This document shows, piece by piece, positions 1 to 11,776 of a stretch of DNA of 64,000 nt; position 1 is the first letter of the stretch, and each line of letters opens with the position of its first letter. The position numbers were made by a program, and so were the translations under genes. A model generated the notes under the pieces. That model had not been told where the DNA came from. It saw nothing but the letters and a program-made list of their open reading frames with translations, and searched no databases. Location of the stretch: positions 136,267,681 to 136,331,680 of the forward strand of contig CM054116.1 of NCBI GenBank assembly GCA_028673005.1, read 5' to 3'. The stretch comes from Tanypteryx hageni. Taxonomy: Eukaryota; Arthropoda; Insecta; Odonata; Petaluridae.

Positions 1-13
1 ATCACGTTGAATC

Positions 14-1024
14 TTTGTGGATGTGAATGAGCAGATGAAATTTGAATTTGCAGCCTATTTAGTAGGGCCCTCACCTCCAAACTAAGATTTGGATATTGTT
101 AAGTTTTGGATTGGTGCTGGAGTCAAATGCCCTGAATCAGGGATGGCAAATTCATGGCACTCGTGCCAAACTTGGTATGCCATGAAAAATTATTGGCACA
201 CCAAAACTTTGTGATCATTAAGTAAATTGTTTAAATGTCATATATTATTTTATGGATACTGAATTCCAGGCATTAGCCATCTGAACTAAAATTTGAATAC
301 ATGCACTCGCAAGCTCTTGTGAAGTGTGTGTGCATCACAGTTTTGTGGGAAAGTTTTTGATGTATACAATGTATTTGAAAAGATATGCAAACTTTTATTA
401 TCCAATTTATTGCCTTCTGCCGACAGGAGACCAGATAAAATCTTGATCGCAACAGACAACAGACATGAATATAGTATGCTGAGGAAATTTCATGCCTATA
501 CTCAGATTTGGTTTTGGAATTCCACATTTGATTACAACAATCAGTGTTATTAATAAGCAGCATCTACAGTAAATCTGAGAGTATCTCCTTGAACTAGGAA
601 CATTCTTCAAGAATGATCCAAAAAAGTTAAACGTTTATATTTGTGTAAGTTTTCCTTGTGGATATGTCAGGTTGAAAATTAAAAATATATAAACTTGTAC
701 CCTTTTTCAATTAAATTTATATTGAATAAATCTATTAATATTATTATTTGTATTGAGTTAATGTTTTTCATAAATAAAATATATGGCATGCCAGAAAAAT
801 ATCTAACAAAATTTACATTTTCTGGCAGGCTAATGGAAGCCTATTTGCCATCCCTGCCCTAAATTAAACAAGTTTGCCTTAACGTTGTTATGTATGCCAA
901 TAAGCAGCTATGACGTTGACCATTTATTTAGTCATTTGCATAATTTGGAAACTGCAGAAAGTAGTAGTATTGCCTAAGAAACATTGGCCATGCAGATGCT
1001 ATTGTACGTGATTCATAAAAGCTA
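14..1024 (+). pseudogene. hAT transposase C-terminus (DUF659/hATC type), split by a MITE
   Basis: Bases 14-137 and 865-1024 read together as the C-terminal part of a hAT transposase. Before the break the frame gives FWIGAGVKCPE. After it the frame continues LNKFALTLLCMPISS then YDVDHLFSHL, which corresponds to the hAT dimerisation block (usual pattern P-I-S-S-x-D-V-E-R-x-F-S). The 719-bp element at 138-856 lies exactly between the two halves. Joining through its 8-bp target duplication keeps the frame. There is an in-frame stop at 83-85, and E-to-D and R-to-H changes in the dimerisation motif. The gene begins outside the window, so BED finger and DDE core are not visible. Family assignment is from motif memory; a search is needed to separate CGGBP1-like from other hAT groups. 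Confidence 0.6.
138..856. mobile_element. hAT MITE with 8-bp target duplication
   Basis: The element starts CAGGGATGGCAAAT and ends with the inverse, ATTTGCCATCCCTG at 843-856. It is flanked by CCCTGAAT (130-137) and CCCTAAAT (857-864), a 7/8 match of the length hAT elements make. The interior of about 690 bp has no recognisable transposase; the small frames on both strands match nothing I know. It disrupts the hAT transposase remnant at 14-1024, so it is younger than that copy. Confidence 0.8.
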
Positions 1025-1880
1025 AAATAAAACATGGAATTTTAAAAATAAGTTGTTATCCAAGACCAAATTTTTCAAAAGACAATAAAACCTGATAATT
1101 ACCCTCCGAATGAACTTTATTTTGAAACCCAAAAAATCCATACCCTAAAAATACAGTTTGTCCTCCAAGTTCTTGAAAATCACAGTGAATGTAACAATAC
1201 AGCTGTGTATGTATCAACAGCAACAATGTATGCATCTGGCCATTGGTTTCAAGCATGATGTCAATTTTTTATGTTGCATGTATTAAATCAACAGAAACCT
1301 AAATATTATGTTCAAATTAAAATTTCAATCAAATTATAGAACTCCAGTCTTGTTATAAGCACCTTTTAAAGACATTTTTCAATGATGATATTCATGTTGC
1401 ATATGCTTAGGAATAGTGAGTATTTTCAGAGCTATTCCTTCTTAAGAAATTGGTCTTAGAATAGAATGTATTACCTTGTGGATTAATGTAATTATTATGA
1501 TTTCACAATGACATTTTTGCTCAACATGTTAGATATAATAACTTGATTTTTCAGTGAACTCGTATAATTTATGTTGTATGTATCTTTTATGTACATGTAT
1601 GGTAATTTTGCATTAGCTATGATTTTTATGTCGTGTAATTTAATTTGTTACTTAATAAAAATGTGATGTGCTTAGTTTTTGATTGAGTAAACAATTTGCT
1701 TAGAAGTCATGTACAATTTTATTCTTTGTATATGTTTAAATGTTTTATTTGAAATTTTTATTCTCTATCTAATTTCTATATAATATTCCCTTTATTTTCT
1801 GTCTTTTGTAGTTAAGTTATATGCTGAAGTAAAACAAGGTCTTGTATTTCCTATCATGTCAGTGAAATTGATGGAAACTA
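1025..1880. other. AT-rich non-coding stretch
   Basis: No coding frame with recognisable protein, no terminal repeats and no strong secondary structure were seen. It separates the hAT remnant from the Jockey remnant. Confidence 0.5.
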
Positions 1881-3157
1881 ATGTCTTCTTGCCTTAAAAT
1901 TGCGTGCTCCTTTGTAACAAATATATACCTAACTAAAACTAATGACCTGCAAAGGGAGCTGGTTAGAAGAGAGAATGAAATCCGACTGCACAATCATAGT
2001 ACACAGCACTCACAACTGGCAAAATTTATGGAGTTGTACATTAATGAAAAATTAGACTGGGCAGATCATATGCAGGCCATAATCAAGGAAATTGCCACAG
2101 AGGTGTTCATGCTTAGAAAACTGGCATCCATCTTATCCGTTGAAACATTAAAAGCTTTGCATTTTGCCAAGGTTCGCTCATATATTTCCTATGGAATGTT
2201 ACTTTGGAGAAACTCAAGGCATTCCACCAAAGTTTTCCCTCTCCAGAAACAAGCCTTAAAGGTTATTTACAGGGTACCATATCGTACCCCTGGAAAGCCA
2301 ATCTTCACCTGTCTGAAAATACATACCCTTCCATCCACGTATGAGGGGTGTTCAAATTTGACCTGGACTTTATTTTTTTAACATGCCCACACAAGCTGCA
2401 CAAATCTCAAACTTTGCTTATTTTTCATCATAATGTCCCTGCTTTTCAACACATTTTTTCCATTGATCAGGTAACTTGCGTATCCCTTAAGTGAAGAAGT
2501 CTTTTGGTTGCCTGCACAACCAGGTTTGCACTGCTTCCACCAACTGAAGCGCTGGCCTCCCAGGTCTGCTTTGAGTGGTCCAAACAGGTGAAAGTCGCGT
2601 GGGGCCAAGTCTGGACTGCAAGGAGGATGCGGCAGTACTTTCCAGCTTAAGTGAGCAAGAGTAGCAGTTGTCACCTGTACAGAATGAGGATGGGAATTAT
2701 TATGGAGGAGAATGACCCCTTTTGGACAGCTGACTGCGCCTTTTGGACCTAATGGCTGGCTTAACTTTGTTTGTGAGCAGATCGCTGTAGTAAGCCGCAT
2801 TCATTGTTCTTTGCTCTAACAAAAAATCAATGAAAACAGGTCCCTTCGCATCCCAAAAGACAGTGACCATTACTAAAAACTCTACACGGCTGCCAATGTT
2901 GCTCTTCAATTACATTCAGAAACAAATATAAAGTCCAGGTCAAATTTGAACACCCCTAGCATATACTAAGTTGCGTGTTTTTTGTTCTAACTAATCAAAA
3001 ACTATTCCCAAGCAACTCTAACTACCACCACACAATGATCAAAAGACAGTGTCAATATAAACAAATACTTGTATTCCTCCTGCCTATAATGCCCTCATCA
3101 GTCTTCCTCCGTCCTCTTCTGCAAACTACCAAACAGTATTGTCTATTTCCTCCTTGA
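1881..3157 (+). pseudogene. Jockey-clade non-LTR retrotransposon, reverse-transcriptase C-terminal part
   Basis: Bases 1881-2341 encode the thumb and post-RT part of a Jockey-type ORF2. The readable run includes F-M-E-L-Y-I-N-E-K-L-D-W-A-D-H, then FMLRKLASILSVETLK, SYISYGMLLWRNS and VIYRVPYRTPGKPIF. The equivalent block in Jockey elements is LGLYIDxKLxW followed by RxxISYGxxLWG. The frame is broken at the tyrosine of LPSTY by a mariner insertion at 2342-2961. It resumes around 2963 as ILSCVFFVLTNQKLF, which fits the usual LPSxYI continuation, although the frame after the insertion is shifted, so another indel is present. The palm domain with the YADD box is missing. Dead copy; clade by motif recognition. 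Confidence 0.75.
2342..2961 (-). mobile_element. Mariner element, internally deleted, both terminal repeats kept
   Basis: The ends are inverted copies of a ~30-bp repeat containing AGGGGTGTTCAAATTTGACC (left from 2344, right complement near 2957) with TA on both sides (2340-2341 and 2962-2963). The minus strand reads the C-terminal half of a mariner transposase: VTVFWDAKGPVFIDFLLEQ, then ILLHNNSHPHS, VLPHPPCSPDLAPRDFHLF and GPLKADLGGQRF. The third catalytic Asp (in APRDFHLF) is present. The second, normally in HDNA, is Asn here (HNNS). The N-terminal HTH and first catalytic Asp are deleted, and a frameshift lies near 2700-2800. Total length 620 bp against about 1.3 kb for a complete mariner. 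It sits inside the Jockey remnant and is therefore younger. Confidence 0.88.
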
Positions 3158-3247
3158 GTATATTCAAAAGTAAGGTTACTTATTGCTTAATAAATCTTAC
3201 TGTAGTAGAAGTGAATTTCTCAATGACAATTTTTAATTTGTTTGCTA

Positions 3248-3404
3248 GTGGAGGTTTTCGGGTTTCGCTGCATTGGTGACATTTCTGGCTCTCGACGTTT
3301 CGCAGACATTGCAGTCTGCATCTCCTGAAGATGCAGACTGCAATGTCTGCGAAACATCGAGAGCCAGAAATGCCACCAACGCAGCGAAACCCGAAAACCT
3401 CCAC
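3248..3404. repeat. 76-bp-arm inverted repeat, Penelope-terminus-like
   Basis: Left arm 3248-3323 and right arm 3329-3404 are reverse complements with three mismatches, separated by the five bases CCTGA. The sequence at the turn, CCTGAAGATGCAGACTGC followed by AATGTCTGCGAAAC, has the order CTGA-stem-CGAAAC seen in the hammerhead-like ends of Penelope-like retroelements. Because of the palindrome the motif occurs head-to-head on both strands. The flanking unit continues to about 3433 (CAGCAACGCTGCGAAAGCC). No Penelope protein is adjacent. The inverted repeat is seen directly; the Penelope origin is inferred. Confidence 0.8.
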
Positions 3405-3503
3405 CAGCATTCAGCAACGCTGCGAAAGCCTTCAACTCAATTTTAATTTGTTTGTTTAATGTGTTTTATTGTTTGTCTTGTGCTTGTTTCCATTGACTAA
3501 TGC

Positions 3504-3801
3504 CAGGGCTGGCCTGAGATATGGGCAAGCCTGGCGGCTTCCCGGGGTGCCAAAGTATTGGGGGCACTAACTCAACCATCTATCTATGTATTACTTGCAA
3601 GGAAATAATTCTTGGATAACAATACATCACGGAACAGGCGGAAATCTAGATTAAATTCCTCTTACTTTCCACTATAAATTATTTTACAGAGCAATGAATA
3701 AATGAACAAGTTCTTTTTAAAGTATCATTACAAAAATATGCACAAGGGGGCTCTGGGATGATTTCTCGTCCGGCTCGCCAAAATACATCGGGCTGCCCCT
3801 G
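3504..3801. mobile_element. Probable hAT MITE
   Basis: The segment starts CAGGGCTGGCCTGAGATAT and ends in the imperfect inverse ATACATCGGGCTGCCCCTG (13 of 19 positions agree). The flanking 8-mers (ACTAATGC and TTCCATGC) agree only at their last four bases, so the target duplication is weak. There is no coding content. Confidence 0.5.
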
Positions 3802-4547
3802 TTCCATGCCATGTATTATTGACCTGACGAAATCGATAAAATTTTATTTATTTATAAATCATGGGCAGTCAATGCAATGGTAATAGATTTTCTTCTAGTA
3901 CTCACGTCGTATGAGAAAGCAAAAATTAGTATTCCACTAACTATAACAAAACTAATTTTGGACCATGGAGGATAGGTTGCGAGAAAATGTACTACGTGGT
4001 CCTAGGAAATCACGTTTCGCACATAATTTGAGTCAACTCTGCGATACCCAGATCAAATGGTGTTTTTGAGATGAATCCGATTAAGGATGTTCTGTCAAAG
4101 TATCAGGTGATATTAAAGAAAACCAACCTGGGGAGCTTAGGATGCCAGGGAATCTTGGGAAACTAAGTGTAATATTTGTAATTTTCAAATTTCTGTGTGA
4201 CTACATAGAACATTGTCTCGTTGCTATGGTCCAATATTAGAGTTGTACCCATTTGCCCATCTAGGTAAGAGCACTTGTGTATTAGAAAAATCTTTTCCCA
4301 CTTTTTCAACGCAAACATATTTTGATATTACATTGAAATAACGAAGTAAATAAAAAAACCAGTGTATAAAAAAATCTGATGTGGCCACTTTCTCCATATC
4401 TGTAATATTTCTAAAACTTCCAAATAGGTCACATAATAATAAATATTTTAAGAAACTGCGAGAAAATTTTAGACTACAAAGGACTGAAATAAACTCAAAC
4501 CATAGCCTTCTGATATTGGATATAGCCAGGAAGCCCCAACAATTAAG
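3802..4547. other. Non-coding, nothing recognised
   Basis: Mixed sequence with no protein match. A 122-codon open frame on the minus strand (4224-4592) resembles nothing I know and overlaps the start of the tandem repeat, so it is treated as chance. Confidence 0.4.
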
Positions 4548-5703
4548 AAAATAAAAAGGACCGTTACTAAGACAAGCGTCAATTGTTAACAATAGTTGTC
4601 GGTAGGTGGTATGGTGGTGGCAGCTAAAAATATAAGATACCTCTTAAACAATGCATTATATGGAAAAATGTTTCAAACAAAGGTTGTAAAAAATTAAATT
4701 TCCTACAACTTTTATTACAGTACATTTTTACATTTATCAAATATTAAAGCAAATATTTCAAAATAACAAAGAAGTAACAAGAGTAAACACACTTCCGGTT
4801 GACGGATTTTTACCAAAAACTAATCTCTTCTGACTTTTATAAAAATGTTAAATATAAAATTTCGCGTTGACCTGATTAATAGTTTTTGAGTTGCATCCAC
4901 AAAAAGCTATCACATACACAGACATCATCGAGAAAATGGTCAAAACCTGTTCAGGGGACCTCAATACGTGTATTTCCGTTGAAATCTCGAAGTCGATTTT
5001 TTTTCATGAATACAATACTTCCCCGTATACGTATATGAAGAAAGTAATAATCACCTTTCCTGAAATTTCCTACAAAATAAATTGATGTGGGCAACACATG
5101 ACTTGCTCCATATTTATATGGCAAATTACATGTTGTTAGCTCAGGGATCGTCGTCAGTATTTACTTTCGGTTGACAAATAAGAAAAGAAAAAGGAGCGTT
5201 ACTAAGACGTAACTAAGCGTCAATTGTTAACAATAGTCTTCGGTAGGTGTCATGGTGGTGGCAGCTAAAAATATAAGATATCTCTTAAACAATGCAGTAT
5301 ATAGAAAAATGTATCAAACAAAGGTTGTAAAAAATGAAATTTCCTACAACTTTTATTCCAATACATTTTACATTTATCAAATATTAAAGCAAATATTTCA
5401 AAATAACGGATAAGTGACAAGAGTAAATACCTACTTCCGGTGGACCGATTTTTACCAAAAACTAATCAGATCTTTTGACTTTTATAAGAATGTTAAATAT
5501 AAAATTTTGCGTTGACCTGATCAATAGTTTTTGAGTTAGAGCGCCCACAAAAATCTATCATAGACAGACACAGACATCATCGAGAAAGTAGTCTAAACGT
5601 GTTCGGAGGACCTTAAAACGTGTATTTCCGTTGAAATCTCGAATTCGATTTTTTTCATGAAAACATTACTTTCTCTATACTTCGTATATGGAGAAAGTAA
5701 AAC
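4548..5703. repeat. Tandem pair of ~0.5 kb repeats with palindromic 3' end
   Basis: Copy 1 begins near 4548 and copy 2 near 5180, an offset of about 632 bp. Both run through GTCAATTGTTAACAATAGT, GGTGGCAGCTAAAAATATAA, AGCAAATATTTCAAAATAAC, GCGTTGACCTGAT and the shared tail GTGTATTTCCGTTGAAATCT. Each ends in a small palindrome of the type ACTTTCTCTATAC/GTATATGGAGAAAGT (5017-5045 and 5668-5698). Related tails occur at 10105-10137 and 16368-16393, so this is the end of a dispersed family that has been duplicated in tandem here. No coding sequence was found. Which element class it ends is unknown. Confidence 0.85.
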
Positions 5704-7689
5704 AAAAAAACTGGTTTTCGAATGAAATTTCACTCGACTAGAAAACGAAGAGCATGGTTCAAAAGCACACAAGGCACTGAGTCTAAACCTCACCGCGGTC
5801 GAATCCTCGCTACTATAGAGAGAAAAGCGAGGGAGAAAAAAGCTTTTCGAGGGAACATCATATATGCTGTCGCCCATAACTGTGCTAGGGCAGGACGACA
5901 TCATATGATGTCTTTCGCAACGAACGTGTTAATATGAAATCTTAAATTTCGTTGCTTATCGCTGTCGCCTTCCTAGCATAGTTAATTAGTGCTGAAGATG
6001 AATTCCATGAGTTTAAATTACTTTGTTGATTATACATAATTTATTTATCAACTAAAAAAATTATTTCAATTAGCGTACATATATACCTAATATGTTGTCG
6101 TTGCGTGTTTTGCGGGAAGTCTATCTGGCTATTTGGCAGAAGACTACAGCAATCAGCTGATTAGCTACATATGTGGAATATTTGGAGAGGATGGAAATAG
6201 AGTTGTAAGGAAGCAATTCGGAGTTGGATACGTTTATTTAATATAATATGTATAGGTCTCGTTGGCAGGGTTACGTGACGAGTGTGGGGTGCCTTCGGAT
6301 AGCATCAACATTCGAGTTTAAAGAATCTTGTCTTATCAGAAGTCTCATATTTTTCCCTCCCATTTGTTGTCATGAGAAACGCAGAGACCGCCCCTACCTC
6401 CACCCTCCCACTGCTTTGCGGGGATTTTCCGGGTATCTCGGTGAGCCAACATTTACTGCGTCTACGTAACGTTTTTTCTCTGATGGGGCTGGTCGATGAT
6501 TAGCTGGTAACATTTTACCAGCCAGTCCTGTATGACGTGCAACATGTTTTGACTCGAAATATTTCATTTTGCCTTACCCTCTCGTGTTCTGTACCCGCGC
6601 GGAATGAACAATAGGACCCGTAATAATCATTTTCACTGTTTTCTGCTAATCGGGTGTTCCCAGATTAATTTTACACTAACAACATTCATGTTCTGTTAGC
6701 GAGAATACTTCTGAAATCAGCGATTATTTAAAGCTAAACAGAATAAGTGTATTCTCGAGAATGCAATACGCGCTATAAATTTTGGTCTATATTTCACGAG
6801 AAATCGTAACATGTACGATACAATAGTGAATTAATAATGTGAGATGTTTTATGTGCTCTCGTTCACAAATACTCCGCCCCGCTATAAGATGGAGTGCATA
6901 AACGAATCGAATGCATATTAAGATAAAAATCATTGTCTCATCTTGCACTTTTATTAGTAGCGAGACATTAATATTGACTATTATTGTTTTCATAGAATCC
7001 ACTATTATGATAATGAACATATTAATCTTTACGTATTGTTACGTGTATATACCCTGGTTTGGCAGTGTCTTGCTTGATCAGATGAGCCCCATGAATAACC
7101 CCTCAGCGCCGATCTGTGCATGCTACGGTCCGCTGTTTCTTATTGTGTTGCTGGCCTCTTTGCGTGGTATGGACCCGTGCTGCGCTGTTGTTAATTTGCT
7201 ATATAGAGAAGTTTTTATTTTTTTATTGGCTTTCACATTATTATATAGAAAGGTTTTTACCTTAAGAAGACGTTGAATACAATATTTTTCTAACCCTTTT
7301 AGTTACGCACAACTAAATTACGTCTGCTCTGCTGGTTGACGCTAATAAAAATGATTTGCTTTATTTCTTCATCTTTATTATCTATAAGCTACTAAAAATT
7401 TATTTGTCTCTAAATCACTTTCAGAAATTAGTTCATTCGTTATGGACGGAAATAATATTTTTTAAAGTCGATAATTTTCACCAGAAAATCCCGTCTTCAG
7501 AAAGAATACGATCAAAGATACGGAACAAAAGGCGAGCGTTATCAATAAATGGGAATTATTGCGCGTTTAACGTCCGTGCAGTACGTGTTACTATGGGAGA
7601 ATCGCTATCCCATGTTATTTCCCTATTAGCGTAATTGCCCGTCAAATATGACGGGTATGTGCAGATTATGTATTACAATTAAGGTACTT
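5704..7689. other. Non-coding, nothing recognised
   Basis: Frames of 70-120 codons occur here (for example 6911-7276 +) but none shows a domain, splice context or repeat match. Confidence 0.4.
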
Positions 7690-7930
7690 CCTATTCTTCC
7701 TTCCTTTCTCTCTGCCTCCCCCCGCTCTCTTCCCTCCCTCTCCCCTTATTCTCTCTCCCTCCCTCTCCTATTCCCCCTCCCTTCCTCTCCTATTCTCTCT
7801 CTCTCTCTCTCTCTCGTATTCTCCCTATTTCTTCTTCTCATTCTCCATCCCTCTCTCCCTCTTATTCTTCACCCTCCTCTTTTCTTCCCATCTTCCTCCC
7901 ACCCATTATCCTCCCTTTCTTCTAAAATTT
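7690..7930 (+). repeat. Pyrimidine-rich low-complexity tract
   Basis: The plus strand is almost only C and T (CTTCC, CCTCTCC and TCTCTCTC runs, with a pure (CT)n stretch near 7794-7815). It opens a Ser/Leu/Pro-rich frame of 94 codons that is a composition artefact. Confidence 0.9.
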
Positions 7931-9610
7931 AATTAGTTTTATTCGGAGGAAGTGCAATATTTCCCCCCTCAAAATAGCGCCACAAACGGACAGTAATTGC
8001 TTTAATTACCATGCCAACCTCAAATAAAAAATTCTAATTAGCTCATTATATAAATTTCTGCAAACTTTCAATTTTCTATCTACGTCATTGATCGAGTTAT
8101 TCGCGTTTTAATAGCTTGTCACTCAGACCAACGGACTGAAAACTCAGCCTTTTATTATTATTTTTGTGATTCTTTTAAACCTCTCTTTCTCTCCCTATTT
8201 CCAAAATCGCCCTCAAGTACTTCCGTAACGTATCGCACAATCCTTCACGCTATTAACATTTTACATGCTCGGTTTGTTTATTAAAACGTCCAGCAAATTA
8301 CTCCGATTTTCATACCGTTTCTATTTCAATAATATTGAATTTAGCTCATCATAACGATTTTAATCTAATTTTAAATATTATTTCAGGTTTTTATGTATAC
8401 CTTTTCGTAAATAACGCAACGAATGTTGTTTACATTGATTGTTATGAAAAGATTTTTCCCCTCCTTTCGTCTTTCTCTCCTCGTATTAAAAGCTTACAAA
8501 GCACGCTTAAATCCATAAGGATTGAAAGGATTTCGAGGTTTAACAATGTAATTGGTAGGCATGGCAACATCCCGTTAAAATGGTAAGATTTCCCCAAAAT
8601 ATGTGAATTAAACACTTAATATGAGGAATTTCGAATTGTAGACGAAAAACGATGAACAGAATAAGAAACCTTGTAGTCTTTTCGTTCAAATGATTTAGAT
8701 CTAAAGCTCGTGAGTCAGTGTTTTCTAATTTTAATGTCAAAAAGAAAATAAGCCGATTGCCAAAGAATTGAGAAATTCCGGATAGATGCCTTAATTACGC
8801 GGAAAATGAAGACTATTATCTTATTTATATGGGCTATGCGTAGTTCAAGTGCTGTCGCGTTAGTTCATTTATGAGTTTAGATCTCGGTGTATGGTGACTT
8901 TTTAAGTGCTTGTAGTATGAAAGCACCAACAACTCGTATATGCAATTTCTGCGCCTGAATCGCCAAATCTCCATTGTCATCTTGAGGTGGGATTTAAATA
9001 AACGTCCGGACTTGAGAAGTTAATGATTTTTAACAAAAAAAAGCTTACAGTCTACGTTCCAGCTCTTCCCTAGTTAATCAAACAGAGTAGGAACGTTTTT
9101 TATTATTATTCCCAAAAGAATAAAAGTCTGCATGTCAAAAGGTCGATTTTTACGTGTTATCTTATGGGGAATGCAAATCATCCCCTGGAGTCTAACCCTG
9201 GGCGTTTGCCGTAAATTTTCATTCGACGTATATGATTTCAGATTATTTCTGTCAAATTTCAAGTTTAAATCTGCGTATTTGATTGAGTTATTCGCGTTTT
9301 AGCGGCGAGTTTGGTCTGCGGCTGGCTGGTCGTGGCGCGTCGACTGCGGTCAAATGTCCCATTCCGGATATATAGTTATACCATACATAATTATCAAGTA
9401 TTACGCGGCACACAGGAATTCAAGCATTACAGCTTTACAAAGATTGTTGAGAAAATTGGGGAGATCTGGGCGAAATAATCGATAGTATGTTATAATGTAG
9501 CTGGACGCTCTAAAGTTATATTTCTGTTGAAAAATATGGCTTATGCAGTATTGTTTATGACTCCATGCTCTATAACTTAACGAATGTCAATCAAAATCGT
9601 TAGAGCTGCT
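7931..9610. other. Non-coding with short dispersed repeats
   Basis: GAGTTATTCGCGTTTTA occurs twice (about 8096-8112 and 9285-9301), each after a similar T-rich lead-in. AACGCAACGAATGTTGTTTA near 8410 recurs at about 16770 inside the nested hAT. These look like fragments of dispersed repeats. No gene is seen. Confidence 0.5.
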
Positions 9611-9853
9611 CAGGGGCGGACTGGCCATATAACCTTCCAATGAAATCACCGGCCCGGTAAGACAAACTGAAACTTATATATTAATTTTTATCAATTGGTC
9701 ATTCTTTTCTATGATAAAATTTCCTCTTCATTGTATTACTTGATTTTAAATAAGATTTGATCCACTCTGCGATGATAGTGCGATGGCAAGGGGGCTAACC
9801 GCGTGTGTTTCACAGATTACTGTTTTATAACTCTGATTGTCAGTCCGCCCCTG
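9611..9853. mobile_element. hAT MITE, 243 bp
   Basis: It starts CAGGGGCGGACTGGCC and ends GTCAGTCCGCCCCTG; the first 13 bases of the inverted repeat match exactly. The flanks are GAGCTGCT (9603-9610) and GAGCTACT (9854-9861), a 7/8 target duplication. The interior is AT-rich and non-coding. Confidence 0.88.
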
Positions 9854-10678
9854 GAGCTACTTAATCGAAATCGTTGTAGCCATTTTTTAATAAATCGACA
9901 TTATGTGAAAATCAGCAAGAATATACTACCCTTTATCTTTGCGCTATATCGTTCATTTCTTCAGATTTTATATTCTGGATGACATTATGCCTAAATACGA
10001 AATTTCATTTGATTGCGTTCAACTGTTTAGCCACTGTGAAGCCACTTTTCTGGAGGTGTATTATCGTCAAAATATCGAAGTCGATTTTTTTTCGCGATTA
10101 AAATACTTTCTCTATATGCTACGTATATGAGAATGTAATAACAAAACAAAAGCAGTGCGGAATATCAATTTTAATATTCAAAGTACAATATCACCTTTCA
10201 TATATGGCGATATATTAAACATTGCGTGACGTGCTTTGTATACAACGGTTGCCAGGAATAGAATTTTGGAATAGGGAATTCTCGTTCCCGGTAATTTACT
10301 CAATATTTCTTATTCTCGAATCTCGAGAAACTTTATAATGATTTTCTGGAATTGTTCGTTTAAATTTTGTGCCGAGTCAAGCTTTTCCAGAGACTCAGAG
10401 AGACCCGGGCTACTTCCAGATTTTGAGTCCCCTCACCGTATTTTTAAAAATTCCCATGAGGAAGCGTTTAAGCATTACGTAACCCACTTTGGTGGTTGGG
10501 GTTCGCTGGATGGTTACAGCGCGTTAAATTGAGGGTAGGGCGTTCAAGGTTGCACTATTGTAGTACTCTTTCATAAATCTTACCCCTTAAAGAAAAGATA
10601 TAATCCGAAAATTGTTTTGCTTACAGTGCTTTCTACCCAGCCAATAATGCAGACCACATTGAAATGACCCTCTAGAGC
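9854..10678. other. Non-coding, with one copy of the palindromic repeat tail
   Basis: Bases 10070-10137 repeat the tail seen at 4985-5045 and 5640-5698 (ATCGAAGTCGATTTTTTTTC, then ACTTTCTC and its near-inverse). The rest shows no gene. Confidence 0.5.
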
Positions 10679-10831
10679 AGTGTTTCCCAACCTTTTTTGA
10701 GTCGCGACCCCCTTTTTTAATAGCCAAGTAACCTGCGACCCCCCGCCACATTTGCATAAAAAGGCATTTTTAATTGGGTAAAGAAAACACATTAAAAAAA
10801 GATTTTTCAGAATATAATTCTAACCTAATAT

Positions 10832-11776
10832 TTAATGCGATGGTTGTACTTGCATCTGGGCAACCAGCTTCAAAATTCGCGGCTGAGTGTTTGTTAAAGC
10901 CAACCTCATATCATCCCCAACATTCAGTCTGTTTCTTTCTTGCCTTTGTTTTGATATGAAGAAGCATTGAAAATCCACTCTCGCAGAGATATGTAGAGGC
11001 AAATGGGAGTAAAACTCGCAAGGCAAGCATGGTGACATTTGGATATGACTGATACATAGCACACCAGAACTGAGTCAGCAATTTTTCATAAAACAAATTA
11101 CGTGCCGAGGAATCGTTCCGCAGATCCAAGAATTCATCCTGTACTTCATCGGGAATGCTGGCTACTTTCAGGGAAGCAGAGAATGGGTTTCGTACCAGTG
11201 CAGCTTCTTCTTCTATAAGTTCAGGGAAGTACCGCTGAAATTCCTTTTCAAGGTGCCCAGTAATCTCCTCTTTCGGATTCTCATCCAGTTCACCTTCAGA
11301 TTCCTCACCACACTGCAGAGATTTTCAAACATGGCAATGTTTCCAAGATTACTTTCTGACGCCAGTTTTGCAGCTTGGATACAAATGCCTAAAGATTATC
11401 TTGAAATTGGATAATGTGTTTCCTTTCCCTGAAGTTTCAGGTTCAGCTTATTTAGCTGGTCTAAAGCAAGCAAATCTTTTCTTCCAAGCTTCATCGTTAA
11501 AGTAAGCCACAAGGTCATGTTTCCCTTGCACTTCCAGGAACAACTTGATTTCATCTTTCAACTCAAAGACACGATTGACAACCAACGTGCAACAGTGTAG
11601 AAAAGAAGAACCTCGTGATCAGAATTCATGCCTTTACAGAGTTCTTTAAACAGACGGGTGTTGAAGGCTACAGATTTGATGTAATTCACAATTTTGATCA
11701 GAGAATCAAGTACCTCTTGCAGAGGAGCTGGAAGAGTCTTACTGGCAAGAGCATATTGGTGAATCATGCAGTGAAT
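10832..11776 (-). pseudogene. ZBED5/FAM200-like hAT transposase, C-terminal half
   Basis: The reading resumes right after the nested element as HCMIHQYALASKTLPAPLQ, in register with GIHC on the far side, so the break falls at one codon. It continues VIKIVNYIK-type sequence, LFKELCKGMNSDHEVLLF and ARWL. A small deletion with frameshift near 11565 removes the KGNV segment; VNRVFELKDE then follows in another frame. The end carries FWCAMYQSYP, LLPFASTYLCESGF (the hATC block with the catalytic Glu in CE) and, after a frameshift near 10935, DMRLALTNTQPRI and QVQPSH with a stop at 10832. Lesions: at least two indels beyond the insertion. Confidence 0.88.

Noticed and set aside
4224..4592. 122-codon minus-strand frame
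   Set aside because: Overlaps the tandem repeat, with low-complexity hydrophobic text and no domain.
7648..7932. Ser/Leu/Pro-rich frame of 94 codons
   Set aside because: It is produced by the CT-rich low-complexity tract; no domain and no splice context.
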